A stretch of DNA of 64,000 nt. Source: Epiperipatus broadwayi. Its lineage: Eukaryota > Onychophora > Udeonychophora > Euonychophora > Peripatidae. Every line of letters starts with the position of its first letter. The stretch's first letter is position 1. Shown here piece by piece: positions 53,810-64,000 of this stretch. The notes under the pieces were generated by a model. The model searched no databases, was not told where the DNA came from, and was given only the letters and a program-made list of their open reading frames with translations. The translations under genes were made by a program, and so were the position numbers. The stretch is taken from assembly GCA_028023455.1 (NCBI GenBank), contig JAQFVV010006550.1:498001-562000 (forward strand), given 5' to 3'.

Positions 53810-54600
53810 ATAAATTAGCATATGTTTGTAAATGTGCATAACAAAGTGTGTTTTTTCTCTATATAACCTAAAGTTTAAGTGCACTTTCGGTGAAGTTCAC
53901 CATAATCATAGGAATTTTAAATTAATTATTGTTGCTGTTATATTAATACTGTAATGTAATTATGCATGCATTTTATTTAAATTAGTCTATTTTCCATTCT
54001 ATAAATTAGCATACATTTTTTTTTATAACCTAAAGCTGAGTGCACTTTCGGTGAAGTATACCATAATGATAGGTTTCTTAAATTAATTATGGTTGCTGTT
54101 ATATTAATACTGCAATGTAATTATGCATGCATTTTTATTTAAATTAGTCTCTTTAAAAATTACATTTGTTAGATAATTTGATGTTGTTTTCTCTTTTGTT
54201 TATTACATTTCTATGGTTGGCAATAAATCTCTTGGATTTTTCTACCATTCAGATCATAAAAATGAATTTGGTCACAGCTTTGATCCATAGAGAATCAACC
54301 TAGCATGTATGGAACACGATGATAGAAAAAGAAAAGTCAAAGAGGTGTGATTTACTGCCAACCATGGAAATGTTATAAACAAAAGAGAAAACAGCATCCA
54401 ATTATTTAAAAAATGGAGTCTTTTTAAAGAGATTAAATAAAAATGCATGCATAATTACATTACAGTACAACTACATCAACAAACAATTAATTTAAAAAGC
54501 TATGATTAAGATAAACTTTACCCAAAGTAAACTCAAATTTAGGTTATAAAAAAAAAAACATTTTGTTATGCAGGTAAACAAAGGCATGCAAATTTGAATT
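53810..54600. repeat. Foldback with duplicated left arm
   Basis: 53866-53995 and 54028-54160 are direct copies (tataacctaaag...gtgcactttcggtgaag...atgcatgcattt). The region 54330-54600 is the inverted copy of 54010-54260 and, at its outer end (gcataaca...ttataacctaaa), also of 53812-53870. The apex lies near 54290. So one arm of a palindrome carries a roughly 165-bp internal duplication. Noncoding. Confidence 0.7.
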
Positions 54601-54730
54601 ACAAATACAAGCAAGGAGGAAAATCAATAATACAAAATATTAGGTAAAATAATATTGCTATTTATAGCTTATAAACATCAACCAATGCATAAAACATAGG
54701 TGGATTCATTCTCTTATTGATTATTGCTAA

Positions 54731-54873
54731 ACCACTAAACATCACATGATCACCATCTCTTATAATAGCACATAACTGTTATTAAACAGGTAAAACTCTC
54801 CATACAATAGTGGCATCCATTGATTACTCTGGTTAGCACAGGGTGGCACTACTGTATGGAGAGTTTTGCCTGT
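54731..54873 (-). mobile_element. HP-A retroposon, short copy with 17-bp TSD
   Basis: ttattgattattgctaa at 54714-54730 and ttattgattattgccaa at 54874-54890 (one mismatch) bracket the element. On the minus strand: head, a short body, the inverted head (gtatggagagttttacctg) and tail (ggtgatcatgtgatgttt). The body is mostly deleted, leaving a roughly 90-bp foldback plus tail, and the TSD is the longest among HP-A copies. Confidence 0.85.
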
Positions 54874-54890
54874 TTATTGATTATTGCCAA

Positions 54891-55158
54891 TTAATTTATT
54901 TATTCATCACCTGAAGTTGAGGGGTTTACTCTTCTAGTTATATATATAATTAGAGAGGTTCATAAAAATTTTAAAAAGATATTAATAAACATAATAAAAA
55001 GAGCCAAACTATAAAGTGTATGGGCGACATTCTTTACCTAAATAAATAAAAACCAATTTAATTTAGATCCAAGTTATTGGTCCTTAACGCAACTCAATTT
55101 TTCATTCTTTATTTACTATTATTTATGTTTGAATAAATAAAAAATGCAGTTATTAACT
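54891..55158. other. No gene seen
   Basis: AT-rich, no features recognised. Confidence 0.5.
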
Positions 55159-55241
55159 CGTCAAAGCGTTGACCGGGAAGTGAAACCGGGCCAGCTGCTT
55201 GGAAAGCAACTATGCTAACCGCTAGGCCACCAACGCTTGAC
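55159..55241 (-). mobile_element. tRNA-derived SINE, minus copy
   Basis: The minus strand reads tcaagcgttggtggcctag, cggttagcatag (a good A box), then ccggtttcacttcccgg (B-box region with stem-forming ends) and caacgctttgac. The tRNA-like cloverleaf arms are better preserved than in the 25141 copy. Confidence 0.8.
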
Positions 55242-55360
55242 TGCAGTCTTTAACTTGTTCTATTTGTTCTGCAATTTTACTATATCCTATTTTTTTTTTT
55301 AACAATTCATAATTATTATTTTTTTTAACAACTGTTTATATCACTTTATTGCGTTGGATA

Positions 55361-55486
55361 AAGAGTCATTATTCTTTATCTTAAGAAAGGGGAAGAGTCA
55401 TTATTCTTTATCTTAAGGAAGGGGAAGAGTCATTATTCTTTATCTTAAGGAAGGGGAAGAGTCATTATTCTTTATCTTACGGAAGG
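55361..55486. repeat. 32-bp tandem repeat, four copies
   Basis: Units at 55361, 55393, 55425 and 55457 (aagagtcattattctttatc...gaagggg), with one or two differences. Confidence 0.93.
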
Positions 55487-56389
55487 AATGTGATATTTTG
55501 CAGAAATGTTGCCAATTTTATATTTCTAAATTTCCATGATATATATAAAGTGGTAAACTCAGTTAACCAATATTTTAAATTGAAAAATATTTTTGTAGAT
55601 CCAACAAAGATATTTTTCAATTTGTATATAAATTCAAAATTTATTGGATATTTTATAATTTTTAAATAATACATATATATCAATCAGTTTTAGAATTGCT
55701 TCTCTTTCTGCATTTTTTCCTCCAGTTATTGTTATTGTTTGATGTTTAGAAATCATACTTATTATTATTATTTTGGTTATTAGTATTAAAAAGAAACATT
55801 CTTTGACAATCAGATGAGGAATTATAACATCTCAATAAAATATTTAACTTGAAAATTCAATTATAAAAATCATCATTTTTATTTATTAAAGCAATATGTT
55901 TTTTTTATTCATAAATTTATTTATTTTTTCTTTAAAATTCTCTAAACTGTATTATTTATTTATTGTGAAAAAAACTCAAATTTGATTTTTAATGGCAAAA
56001 GATAAAAGGAAAAATACTTATATAATGCATTTATATGATAAATTATTTAAAACGAAAATAAAATGACTGCTGTTTATTTATTTACGCAAAATATTTTTAT
56101 TTCTGTAATATAAATAAATATTAAACGTAATTATTTTTACTTTAAATTAATTTTTTATTTATTTATTTAAAAGCTTTAGTTTACCAAATAAGCATAGAAA
56201 AGTTTTGTTTGACATAAAAAAATGTACAGATAAGGGTCAATCGCTGTACTTTTTTTGAAAATAAATAAATAATCAAATTTTCAATTGCTCAAAAGGTCTT
56301 ATGCCATTTGAACAACAAAGTGAAGTATTAAGCATTATCTTGAAATCTGTAGATCGTGTGTCATTCTCTTTATCATTGCTTGTACCCCA
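55487..56389. other. No gene seen
   Basis: AT-rich, low-complexity T- and A-rich runs. Confidence 0.5.
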
Positions 56390-56403
56390 GGATTCTGTAT
56401 TTA

Positions 56404-56661
56404 AACCACTAAACATCACATGATCACTATCTCATACTAGCACATAATTGTTATTAAACAATTCAAAACAAAGCAAAACTCTCCATATAGTAGTGCCATC
56501 TTGTGCTAACAAGAGCAATCAATGGATACCAGAAGGCTTGTGCATAAAATCCCTATCTAGTGCCTACTCACCCAATATCCCCAGACTAGTTTCTGGCTTG
56601 TGGCCTTCATCAGTGAGGAGCACAAGATGGCACTACTATATGGAGAGTTTTTCTTTGTTTT
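56404..56661 (-). mobile_element. HP-A retroposon, asymmetric copy with 14-bp TSD
   Basis: ggattctgtattta at 56390-56403 and 56662-56675 brackets it exactly. On the minus strand: a short head (to ggcactac), then the full returning arm (body inverted, gcaaaactctcc end) and tail (56404-56460). It is the mirror image of copy 34087-34334, which kept the other arm. Together they show that deletion removes one or other arm of a complete palindrome. Confidence 0.87.
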
Positions 56662-56749
56662 GGATTCTGTATTTATTAATAATGATAAAATTCAATGGAT
56701 AAAAGACCCTCATATAAGATTTGTAATGGGAACAACAGAATGTGTCACT

Positions 56750-57935
56750 TTAATAATCAGGATTATCTAGAAAGGGAAGAATCTGTATTAGATTCTTCCC
56801 TCTCTAGATATTCTATTTTCATTTGAGTTTTATGATGTGATGCACTGTGACTTCTCCTTATACAGAGTCAGGAATTTCTCAGCAACTATGCCCAGAGAAA
56901 CTCGTTGGCCACTTTACCTTCCCTTTCCACTTCCTTTTCTAAGTTATCCCATATTCTGCTCCATTCCATTTCAAAACAACCTTTGTCAACTCCATGACCT
57001 TTATATCTAAATCCCTCTCATCTTTTCCCAAACCCAGCATAAAAACCAATAATCCACTTTCTGGATAATCACTTTGTTTATATTTATTCTTCCACAACCT
57101 ATTATTTGTTCTTTTTCTGCTTTCAGGCATTTACATTTGATTAACAGATGCCAAATATTTTCGATTCCTTCCTTACACAACTTGCAGACTAAATCATTTT
57201 TCCATTTATGTATATAGTCCCCTGTTGCTAAAGATCCTATTCGAACCTTAAACAGTAAACTACTTTCCTTGCTATTATCATAAATTAACTCAGACCCAAT
57301 ATTCCATTTACTTCTATATATATTTAAACTCTTTTTACTCTCCATATTAGGTTTCCATCTCACCAACTCCCTATTCTTTATTAATGCATCTATTCTTCTA
57401 TCCCATTCCTTACAATTATAACCCTCAAGAATTCTCCTAACACAATCATCCCACCTTTTGTATATGTATATTGACTTAAATTCTTTATCCAAATCTTCTG
57501 CATACTGCATTACCTTTCTCACCCATCTTGTTGCCTGCTTTATTCATAACCCAATTAAATACTATTTTGACTATTCCTTTATTATTCATAAACTGCAACC
57601 TACCAATCACTTTTCATTTTGCTTTTTGTATTTCTCATATAAAAACTTGATCATACCATTTCTCCTTCAATTGCCTCCTTTGCTGTCCACACATCTGAAT
57701 CTAATGCATGTCTTCCTATTTCTCTTTGTACTTTTGCTAAGTAATCTAATACTTCTTTACTAACACATAATACATTGTTATCATATGTTAATCCTGCTAC
57801 TGCAACCCCCTTCCATACAATTCTAGCTACATAATATTTATTATATGAGAACACTATTAATTTCTTCATCAATTCCTTTCTTTTCTTTGCTTCATTTATC
57901 ATTTTTTTCTCCCATTCATCCAAGCAATTTAACAA
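56750..57935 (-). pseudogene. Non-LTR retrotransposon ORF2 C-terminal half
   Basis: Minus strand from 57935: LDEWEKKMINEA, VAGLTYDNNVLCVSKE, VQREIGRHALDSD and AKEAIEGEM, the conserved region after the RT catalytic domain of many animal LINEs. Then, after a shift near 57650, MRKVMQYAEDL, a zinc-finger-like CKLCKEGIENIWHLLIKCKCL (CxxC...HxxxxC) and PESGLLVFMLGL. The frame ends around 56880-56940 with frameshifts. The 3' part recurs at 28031-28125. No catalytic RT box is included, so it is 5'-truncated. Clade not assigned. Confidence 0.78.
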
Positions 57936-58309
57936 ATTCGTAAATAGAGAGCACCTCTAGAGAATGCTTTTTTTACTAGAAATAATTGAATGGTTTATTG
58001 CTCAGGAGTGTAAAAGATGTTCAAGCATTGAAGTAACAAAACTGGACTGTAATTTTTAGTCATTAAGATCTGAAATCTGCCATTCTATCAATGGACCAAA
58101 CCATGCAAGGTATGCTTTAGTGATGATAAAATTGGTGTTTGTGAACAAAATGTTCCACTCTATGTGATTTTGTGGAAATATATTTGAAAAATGGAATTTT
58201 ATTCTCCAATATTTAATAAGTTCTTAGCATGGGATTGTTGCAAACTAGTATACAAAAGAATAAAAGCCATAGAAGTATGTTACTTCACTACAAATACAAA
58301 AAGCCACAA
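57936..58309. other. No gene seen
   Basis: AT-rich, no features recognised. Confidence 0.5.
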
Positions 58310-58321
58310 CAATCATATCTC

Positions 58322-58435
58322 ACATGATATTGGATGAGTAGGCACTAGATGGGAATTTTATGCACAAGACTTCTGGCATCCATTGGTTACTCTGGCTTGC
58401 ACTGAATGGCAATACGTATAGAAAGTTTTGCCTGC
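58322..58435 (-). mobile_element. HP-A retroposon, truncated copy
   Basis: Minus strand: head (aggcaaaactttctatacg) through body to tactcatccaatatc, then it stops. Flanks share aatcata(t/c)ct (near 58312 and 58449), a possible roughly 10-bp TSD. Tail and returning arm are absent. Confidence 0.65.
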
Positions 58436-58657
58436 TTCAATAGCAATCATACCTGTTATTTTTACAGTTAGCTTATCTACATCCTATAGCCAATCCAGAG
58501 CAATAACTAGATATTCATTTACTCAACTATACTAGATACTTTCTAGATTGTTCAAAGTCTGCTTATTTGAAAAAAAAATCTTTATTTATGACATGAAAAA
58601 ATGTATAAAGTTTGATCTAACCCAGATTTGAATCCAGAATCTGCTAAACTTTATTAA

Positions 58658-58886
58658 ATAATATTTTAATTTGTGAAGTGCAGATAGTTGAAAATTGAAA
58701 TAAATTGAGATACTGCCAAATCTCTAGTGCTTGTTATAATACTTAACTGACAACCAATCAGATGTCAGGGATAGCTGTCCAAATGACATCCAAACCCAAA
58801 CACACAACAAAGACATCTGATTGGCTGTCGGTTAAGTATTATAATGAGTGCTAGAGATTTGGCAGTATTTCCATTTATTTCAATTT
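58658..58886 (-). repeat. Hairpin insertion with tail and 13-bp TSD (HP-C)
   Basis: taaactttattaa at 58645-58657 and 58887-58899 brackets a 33-nt tail (58658-58690) and a hairpin (58691-58886) whose arms (tactgccaaatctctagtgc; attataatacttaac) are near-identical inverted copies of about 75-80 bp. On the minus strand: hairpin, then tail. Its sequence is unrelated to HP-A. Confidence 0.75.
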
Positions 58887-58899
58887 TAAACTTTATTAA

Positions 58900-59675
58900 T
58901 TTATTTAGCCTGTGGATTTTTCAAAAAGTTTAACTATTATCAAAATTATTACACATACACAATAGTTATTTATTCTGCAGTAAAATGCTACAGTGTTTAA
59001 ACATTGCAGCATTTGCAATATCTTAAATGAATTAATATTTAAAATATCTTTATTATTTTAAAAATTGGATATATTAATCTTTAATTGAGGTTTAAAGTTT
59101 ATATCTGAGATAGAGATAATCTCTAATTGGATAACTGATTAGTGATAATCATCATTGTATTTATCCAGAATGGATGGTGTGAAAGTTGTGGGTGGAGGAA
59201 GTTTGACACTTAGATTCAAAGTGTTATAATTAAGTATAACGCTTTTTAAAATTCTATAAATTAAACGTCTTTTTCAATATGGCTGTCTCGAATTTAGACA
59301 TATACAACTGAGGCAAATAATATATTCTGTCTCACTTTTGATTATCATATAGTTCTTTATTTTGAATAATAACCATTCATTGAGAAATGAAAGGGGCTTA
59401 AGATACTGTGAGTGTTTAATTAAAGTCTAGGAATTATATTTCAAACATATAAGATAGCATACCATACTTTTTTTTTTTACAGTTTATTATTTTTTGTATT
59501 GCTTTGCTTGGTCAGTTATTTATTTAATACGATTCATGCTATTATGGGAATAGTTTTTGATATATAAATTATTTTCTTTACAGTTTGTATTTATTGTTAT
59601 CAATTAATTTTATATGAAATGTTTTTTATATTGTTTTGTTTGATTAAAGGCTGCTTAGTAAATTCAACAATACAT
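58900..59675. other. No gene seen
   Basis: AT-rich, no features recognised. Confidence 0.5.
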
Positions 59676-59691
59676 ATGTACACCTTATCTT

Positions 59692-59799
59692 TTTTTCCAT
59701 ATGTCATAGCATCGGCCGGGAGGCGAACCAACAACCGTCTGCAACCAACTACTTGCTTGCAAGGCGGCTGCGATGACCTCTCGACTAACAACGCTTGAC
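59692..59799 (-). mobile_element. tRNA-derived SINE with 16-bp TSD
   Basis: atgtacaccttatctt at 59676-59691 and 59800-59815 flanks a 108-bp minus-strand copy: tcaagcgttg, an A-box region (agtcgagaggtcat), a B-box region (ttggttcgcctcccgg), gatgctatgacatatgg, then an A7 tail at the TSD. The whole element is therefore a tRNA-like head plus A tail. Cleanest copy in the window. Confidence 0.9.
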
Positions 59800-59815
59800 A
59801 TGTACACCTTATCTT

Positions 59816-60246
59816 GTGTGGACAATGAACTATTTAAAAGCACTGTTTTAAAAATATTTAAAAATAATTTCTTCATGTTGAAAATAATAATAATCAAAAC
59901 CTTTTTAAAATTCCATTATTACAGGAAAATAAATTATATTAACCAGACTTATTATTGTTTTTAAAATTATTGGTTTGGTTTTCTGAAGGTTTGTGTTGAT
60001 GGTATTTAAGTTATATTTATATACTAGACTACTTTTAGCATCTAATATCAAGTTTTGAATGACTTCAGAAAAAAAAACGTTATTTAATATTACGGTTGCT
60101 TTTATCTGTGCTGTTCACATGACAATACCGAATAATTCTATAAGGCAACCTAGTGTGACTATATAATCAATTTTGCTCTTAGAGATGGAGAAATCAGGAA
60201 GAAATTTGTACATAACTATATTAAATTTTTACTGACTTACTTTTGG
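59816..60246. other. No gene seen
   Basis: AT-rich, no features recognised. Confidence 0.5.
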
Positions 60247-60345
60247 CAGAATGCATCAGTTTGTTTAGAGCATTATCTTAAAATTTAAAATTCAAGAATC
60301 TAAGAGTCCAGGTTCGATTCCCATTCTAATATTGTCCATAGTCAG
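60247..60345 (+). mobile_element. tRNA-like sequence (SINE head or tRNA pseudogene)
   Basis: An A-box-like tcagtttgtttagagcat, about 35 nt later the consensus B box caggttcgattccc (60309-60322). The 3' extension attgtccatagtcaggccagc is not tRNA. Folding into a full acceptor stem is not obvious, so a SINE head is more likely than a functional tRNA gene. Confidence 0.55.
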
Positions 60346-60465
60346 GCCAGCAACATCTGAACAAGAGAGAAGACAATAACTATTAAATATCTAAACATTC
60401 AGCTGACAAAGACAATACCGCAGTTGTAATAAATGCTAAGGGCAATGATAACAAAATAAGAGATC

Positions 60466-60916
60466 ACATGATCACCATCTTTTATACTAGCACATAATAG
60501 TTTTTAAACAAGGCAAAACTCTCCATACAGTAGTGCCATGCTGTGCCAACCAGAGTAGTCAATGGATGCCAGAAGTCTTGTGCATAAAATCCCTATCTAG
60601 TGCCTACTCATCCAATATCCCCAGACTAATTTCTGGCCTATGTCTGACAGTGAGGAGCCTTGGATCTGAGAGCACTGCACCTAGATCTTAGGATCTAATG
60701 CAACCCTCCAGCAGCTGCATTAGATCCTAAGATCTAGGTGCAGTGCTCTCAGATCCAAGGATCCTTACTGACAAAGGCCACAAGCCAGAAAATAGTCTGG
60801 GGATATTGCATGAGTAGGCACTAGATAGGGATTTTATACACAAGTCTTCTGGCATCCATTGATTACACTGGTTGGCACAGGGTGACACTACTGTATGGAA
60901 AGTTTTGTCTAGTTTC
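60466..60916 (-). mobile_element. HP-A retroposon, complete palindromic copy with 12-bp TSD
   Basis: aaataagagatc at 60454-60465 and 60917-60928 brackets a 451-bp element. On the minus strand it has the head and body arm (60916 to about 60715), a short apex around 60690-60715 near the agatcttaggatct motif, the returning arm to about 60509, then the tail (60508-60466, tgatcatgtgatct). Arms are about 200 bp and over 85% identical. This copy defines the family: all other copies are deletions or truncations of it. Confidence 0.9.
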
Positions 60917-60928
60917 AAATAAGAGATC

Positions 60929-62152
60929 TTTCAAATCAAGCTGGTACAGAAAAGTGGCAAAAAACTTATAGTACAGAAGCAAAACAACCAATGTTATATA
61001 AAAACATCACAAACATAATCATGATTCAGATGTCACAAGTGATGTCTAACATGTTACCTCTTATAATTTTATATTGCTATGAAAATGGCTTTGGTAGTTG
61101 AAAGCATGGTAAGCATATTATTTATGGATAAAATATAATTTTTTTTAATTGACATGGTAGTATATACAAGCTCCTTAACACATTAGGTGAAGAAGCTATT
61201 AAGTTAATGGTAAGAAAACAATCAAAGTAAATTAATGTAGGCCTAGCACTTTTGAGGTTTTGTCCCTCATATTCATAGCCTAAACAGATTTTAAATCATT
61301 GTTGTAATAATGGTAAATGGTAATGTATGTAAATGCATATGCAAATTAACTTGTCCATTTTCTGGACATAGTGAAACATGTGTCACATCTATTGATCATG
61401 TTATCATTGATGATAAAATACACTTCTTTTATCTTCCTTTTGAAATCATTATCCTCAGCGCAGACTATTTTGGGATTGGAGGATTCGAACATATGACTGG
61501 CCTGCTTCTCAGGTTCAAAAAATAATGAGATATTATCATTGTTTTTTTTTGCTCTTCTGTATGTATACATGTGTTGGGCAGCTCTATTATAGACAGTGGT
61601 GTTTTATTGAGATACAATTTCTGAAAGAAAATAAATTAATTAAGTATTGAATTATTCAGGTAATAGTAAATTAAGAAACATATTTCAGCAAACTTCAACT
61701 TCTTTATGTGTGGCCATAAGTTTCATTAAAGCTCTATTCTATTAAGATATATTGTTTGTTCTAAAAATTAATGACGTGAAAATCTGCTGAGACTTTTGTT
61801 TTGATCTTCTTAGTTTACTGAATGCCATACAGGTGACAATTTTTTGTCTTGGATTTGAAAAACTTTATGATAGAGACCATAAGAGTAAAAAAAAAGGACT
61901 TATTGATAAGCTTTGATGTAAATAAATTATTCACAAGATATACAATGATGTAGCATTGTCTACTGAAAGTAAAGAGTTAAATGAAATAATGGTTTACAAA
62001 TCAGAATAACACTTGTTGATTGACAGTATACTGAAACTGAACATTCTATGTATTAACATCATACTTTCAATGCAATATTAAATTTTTCCAACAAATTCAA
62101 GTGATGGTTATAGGTTCGCTATTGTTATTCTGATCATTACTATTTATAAATA
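60929..62152. other. No gene recognised
   Basis: AT-rich. 61220-61340 resembles the left arm and interior of the foldback at 63818-64000 (ctagcacttttga, catattcatagc). The short overlapping frames at 61310-61570 carry no motif. Confidence 0.45.
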
Positions 62153-62168
62153 AAAACTTGAACTATAT

Positions 62169-62363
62169 TAAACAGGCAAACTCTCTATACATTTTGCCAC
62201 TCAATACAAGCCAGAGTAATCAATGGATGCCAGAAGGCTAGTGCATAAAATCCCCATCTAGTGCATGCTCATCCAATATCTCCAGATTAGTTTCTGGCTT
62301 GTGACATTCATCAGTGAGGAGCCTTGGATCTGAGAAATAGTGATCATGTGACATTTATTGGCT
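62169..62363 (+). mobile_element. HP-A retroposon, copy with imperfect 15-bp TSD
   Basis: Left flank aaaacttgaactata and right flank aaaacttggactgta (two mismatches) bracket head, body to cttggatctgaga, then the tail (gatcatgtgacattt). Centre and returning arm are absent. Confidence 0.8.
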
Positions 62364-62378
62364 TAAAACTTGGACTGT

Positions 62379-63078
62379 AGCATAAATATTACTTCATCTC
62401 CAGCAAATGTCTCATTACAGTATGCCCACATTACATTTATTTTATGGTCACATGGTAAATCATTATTACAAATATTCTGGATGCATATCAAAAAAAAATT
62501 TCAACAAAATTTACAATAAAATTGACAAAGAACAAAATTGACATTTGTGGATGTTCTTTTGGCCATACTCTTTGATGAAAAAGTCAAAATTACAAAAACA
62601 AAACATGTATAAAAATGGTTATTGTACAAAATCAAAAAGGGGAGTTATTCTATCACAGTAGGATGTAGAAGAAAACTTTGTTTTGGAGCCAGTGACTTGA
62701 AAAAAATCTAACATAGAAAATATATCATAAAAAATAAAAACATATTAGCGATCATTCAGAAAATCTTAAGAAAATGAATAATCACAGAACAAATAATTAT
62801 AAGTACTGGAAAGTTTGTACAGACCAGAGATAACAAATGAGCCAAAGAAAATCTGCACTCAGTTTAATAATAGGGCAGGTAGCCCACTGTGAAGATTCTT
62901 CACCTATATAAACTTAGACTTTTATGTTAAAAAATAAGAATTACAAATATGAAACATTTTGTGAATATGGGTGGTTATATATCAGTAAAAACAGTTGTCT
63001 CATCAAAAAATGATTAAAATAATGCAAAGTAAGGATTGGAGAAAAAACAATATATATATATATTATATTTAATGTTTT
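62379..63078. other. No gene seen
   Basis: AT-rich, a short (TA)n at about 63050. Confidence 0.5.
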
Positions 63079-63230
63079 CACGATGAGGAGTCTTGGATCT
63101 GAGAATACTGCCCAATATGTATAGAGAGTTTTTCCTGTTTAAATAATAGTTAAGAACAAGCATAAGAAATAGAGATCATGAAATGATAATCTTATGATGT
63201 TTCAGTGGTTTTATACCCATTCTGTTGATT
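63079..63230 (+). mobile_element. HP-A retroposon, 5'-truncated copy
   Basis: Starts inside the body (gatgaggagtcttggatctgaga), then the inverted head (gtatagagagtttttcctgttt) and a long tail (gagatcatg...gatgtttcagtggtttta). The 5' truncation adjoins a (TA)n. Confidence 0.75.
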
Positions 63231-63417
63231 GGTTGATGGTGACTATGATTTTTAAAAATCCAAACACACCAAAATTTGTAGGTACTGAACTGAGTTCAGA
63301 TCTATATGGCTATACAAGTGAATGAGCATGGATTGAAAACATTCTAATGTTTTCATCTTGGAAATATAGCTCTATAGTTAACTAAATACATAAAAAGTGG
63401 CTACGGGAGGTTTGCAT

Positions 63418-63606
63418 TTGATCCTAAGATTTACATGCAGTGCTCTCAGATTCAAAGCTTCTCACTGACGAATACCACAAGCTAAAAAGTAGTGAGTGAA
63501 TATTGAATGAGTAGGCATTAGATGGGGAATTTATACACAGACCTACTTTTATCCATTGATTACTAAATCTTGCACTGGATGGTACTGCTGTATAAAAAGT
63601 TTACTA
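63418..63606 (-). mobile_element. HP-A retroposon, old diverged copy
   Basis: Minus-strand head to centre (gatcctaagatttacatgcagtgctctcagat on the plus strand at its start), with many substitutions compared with the other copies. No tail was found. Confidence 0.7.
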
Positions 63607-63817
63607 CTGTAAAAATAATGTTTCTACATCAAACCACCATTCATATGAAACACTCCAGTAGTTCAGTTTATCACTGTATGGAATATGGCACTAAGTACAT
63701 AGGTCTTTTTGTCTCTATTACCATATTGTACTTATTATTATTGAAATAAATAAGGTTTTACTTCAGTGACATATATAAATCTATGTGCTTTGCGCACGGA
63801 CAATGAAGCATTAAATT

Positions 63818-64000
63818 TAATTGTATATTAAGCTAAGCACTTTTGGGAGATACATTCCCCCATATTCATAGCTAGGTGTGTAATGAGAAAATATCTATAA
63901 TGCATATGATATGCAAATGATGCACTCAAATGTACATATATTTGAATATCATATACCTTATATGGGATTTCCCAAAAGTGCTTAGTTTAATATACAATTA
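63818..64000. repeat. Foldback repeat at the window edge
   Basis: taattgtatattaagctaagcacttttggga at the left end returns as its inverse at the right end (tcccaaaagtgcttagtttaatatacaatta). Interior arms pair partly (atgatatgcaaatg). Window end prevents checking for tail or TSD. A partial relative lies at 61220-61340. Confidence 0.75.

Overview
The window is animal (eukaryotic) non-genic DNA: strongly A+T-rich, full of dinucleotide and ATT microsatellites, and dominated by retrotransposons, SINE-like copies and foldback repeats. I recognise no host gene. Every coding stretch that can be identified belongs to a mobile element, and nearly all are broken. The mixture (L1/Tx1-type, CR1/L2-type with PHD-finger ORF1, RTE-type and Ty3/gypsy relics, tRNA-derived SINEs, long AT and ATT microsatellites) suggests a repeat-rich invertebrate. 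A lophotrochozoan such as a mollusc is possible, but the phylum cannot be fixed from this sequence.

Layout. 1-4.7 kb: unique-looking AT-rich DNA with two foldback insertions (613-944 and 2067-2421). 4.7-23.05 kb: a compact cluster of four non-LTR retrotransposons, each bounded on BOTH sides by an (ATT)n tract. LINE-a (4909-10704, minus, near full length) and LINE-b (11089-13243, minus, 5'-truncated) are L1/Tx1-like, with a YMDD reverse transcriptase box. LINE-c (13499-21214, plus, apparently full length) and LINE-d (21392-22792, plus, 5'-truncated) are CR1/L2-like (Jockey superfamily). The simplest reading is serial insertion into one ATT microsatellite, in opposite strand orientations for the two superfamilies.

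23-64 kb: no gene, but many insertion scars. These are an unknown retroposon with a 19-bp target duplication (23721-24314), an RTE 3' end (26400-26762), a gypsy integrase relic (30925-31167), a third L1/Tx1-like 3' end (41371-42010), two more LINE C-termini (53400-53672 and 56750-57935), about five copies of a roughly 100-bp tRNA-derived SINE, a dispersed repeat with a pol III B-box-like end (39.5-47.8 kb), short tandem repeats and (TA)n tracts.

The most unusual component is a set of hairpin elements: a long near-perfect palindrome followed on one side only by a 33-55 nt tail, the whole flanked by 10-17 bp target-site duplications. One family (here HP-A) has at least nine pieces between 34 and 63.6 kb. 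At least four other sequence-unrelated insertions (613-944, 2067-2421, 31553-32112, 58658-58886) share the same architecture. The long, variable duplications fit target-primed reverse transcription better than cut-and-paste transposition, so these look like retroposed hairpins rather than ordinary MITEs. The LINEs in the window would be plausible sources of the machinery, but that link is inference.
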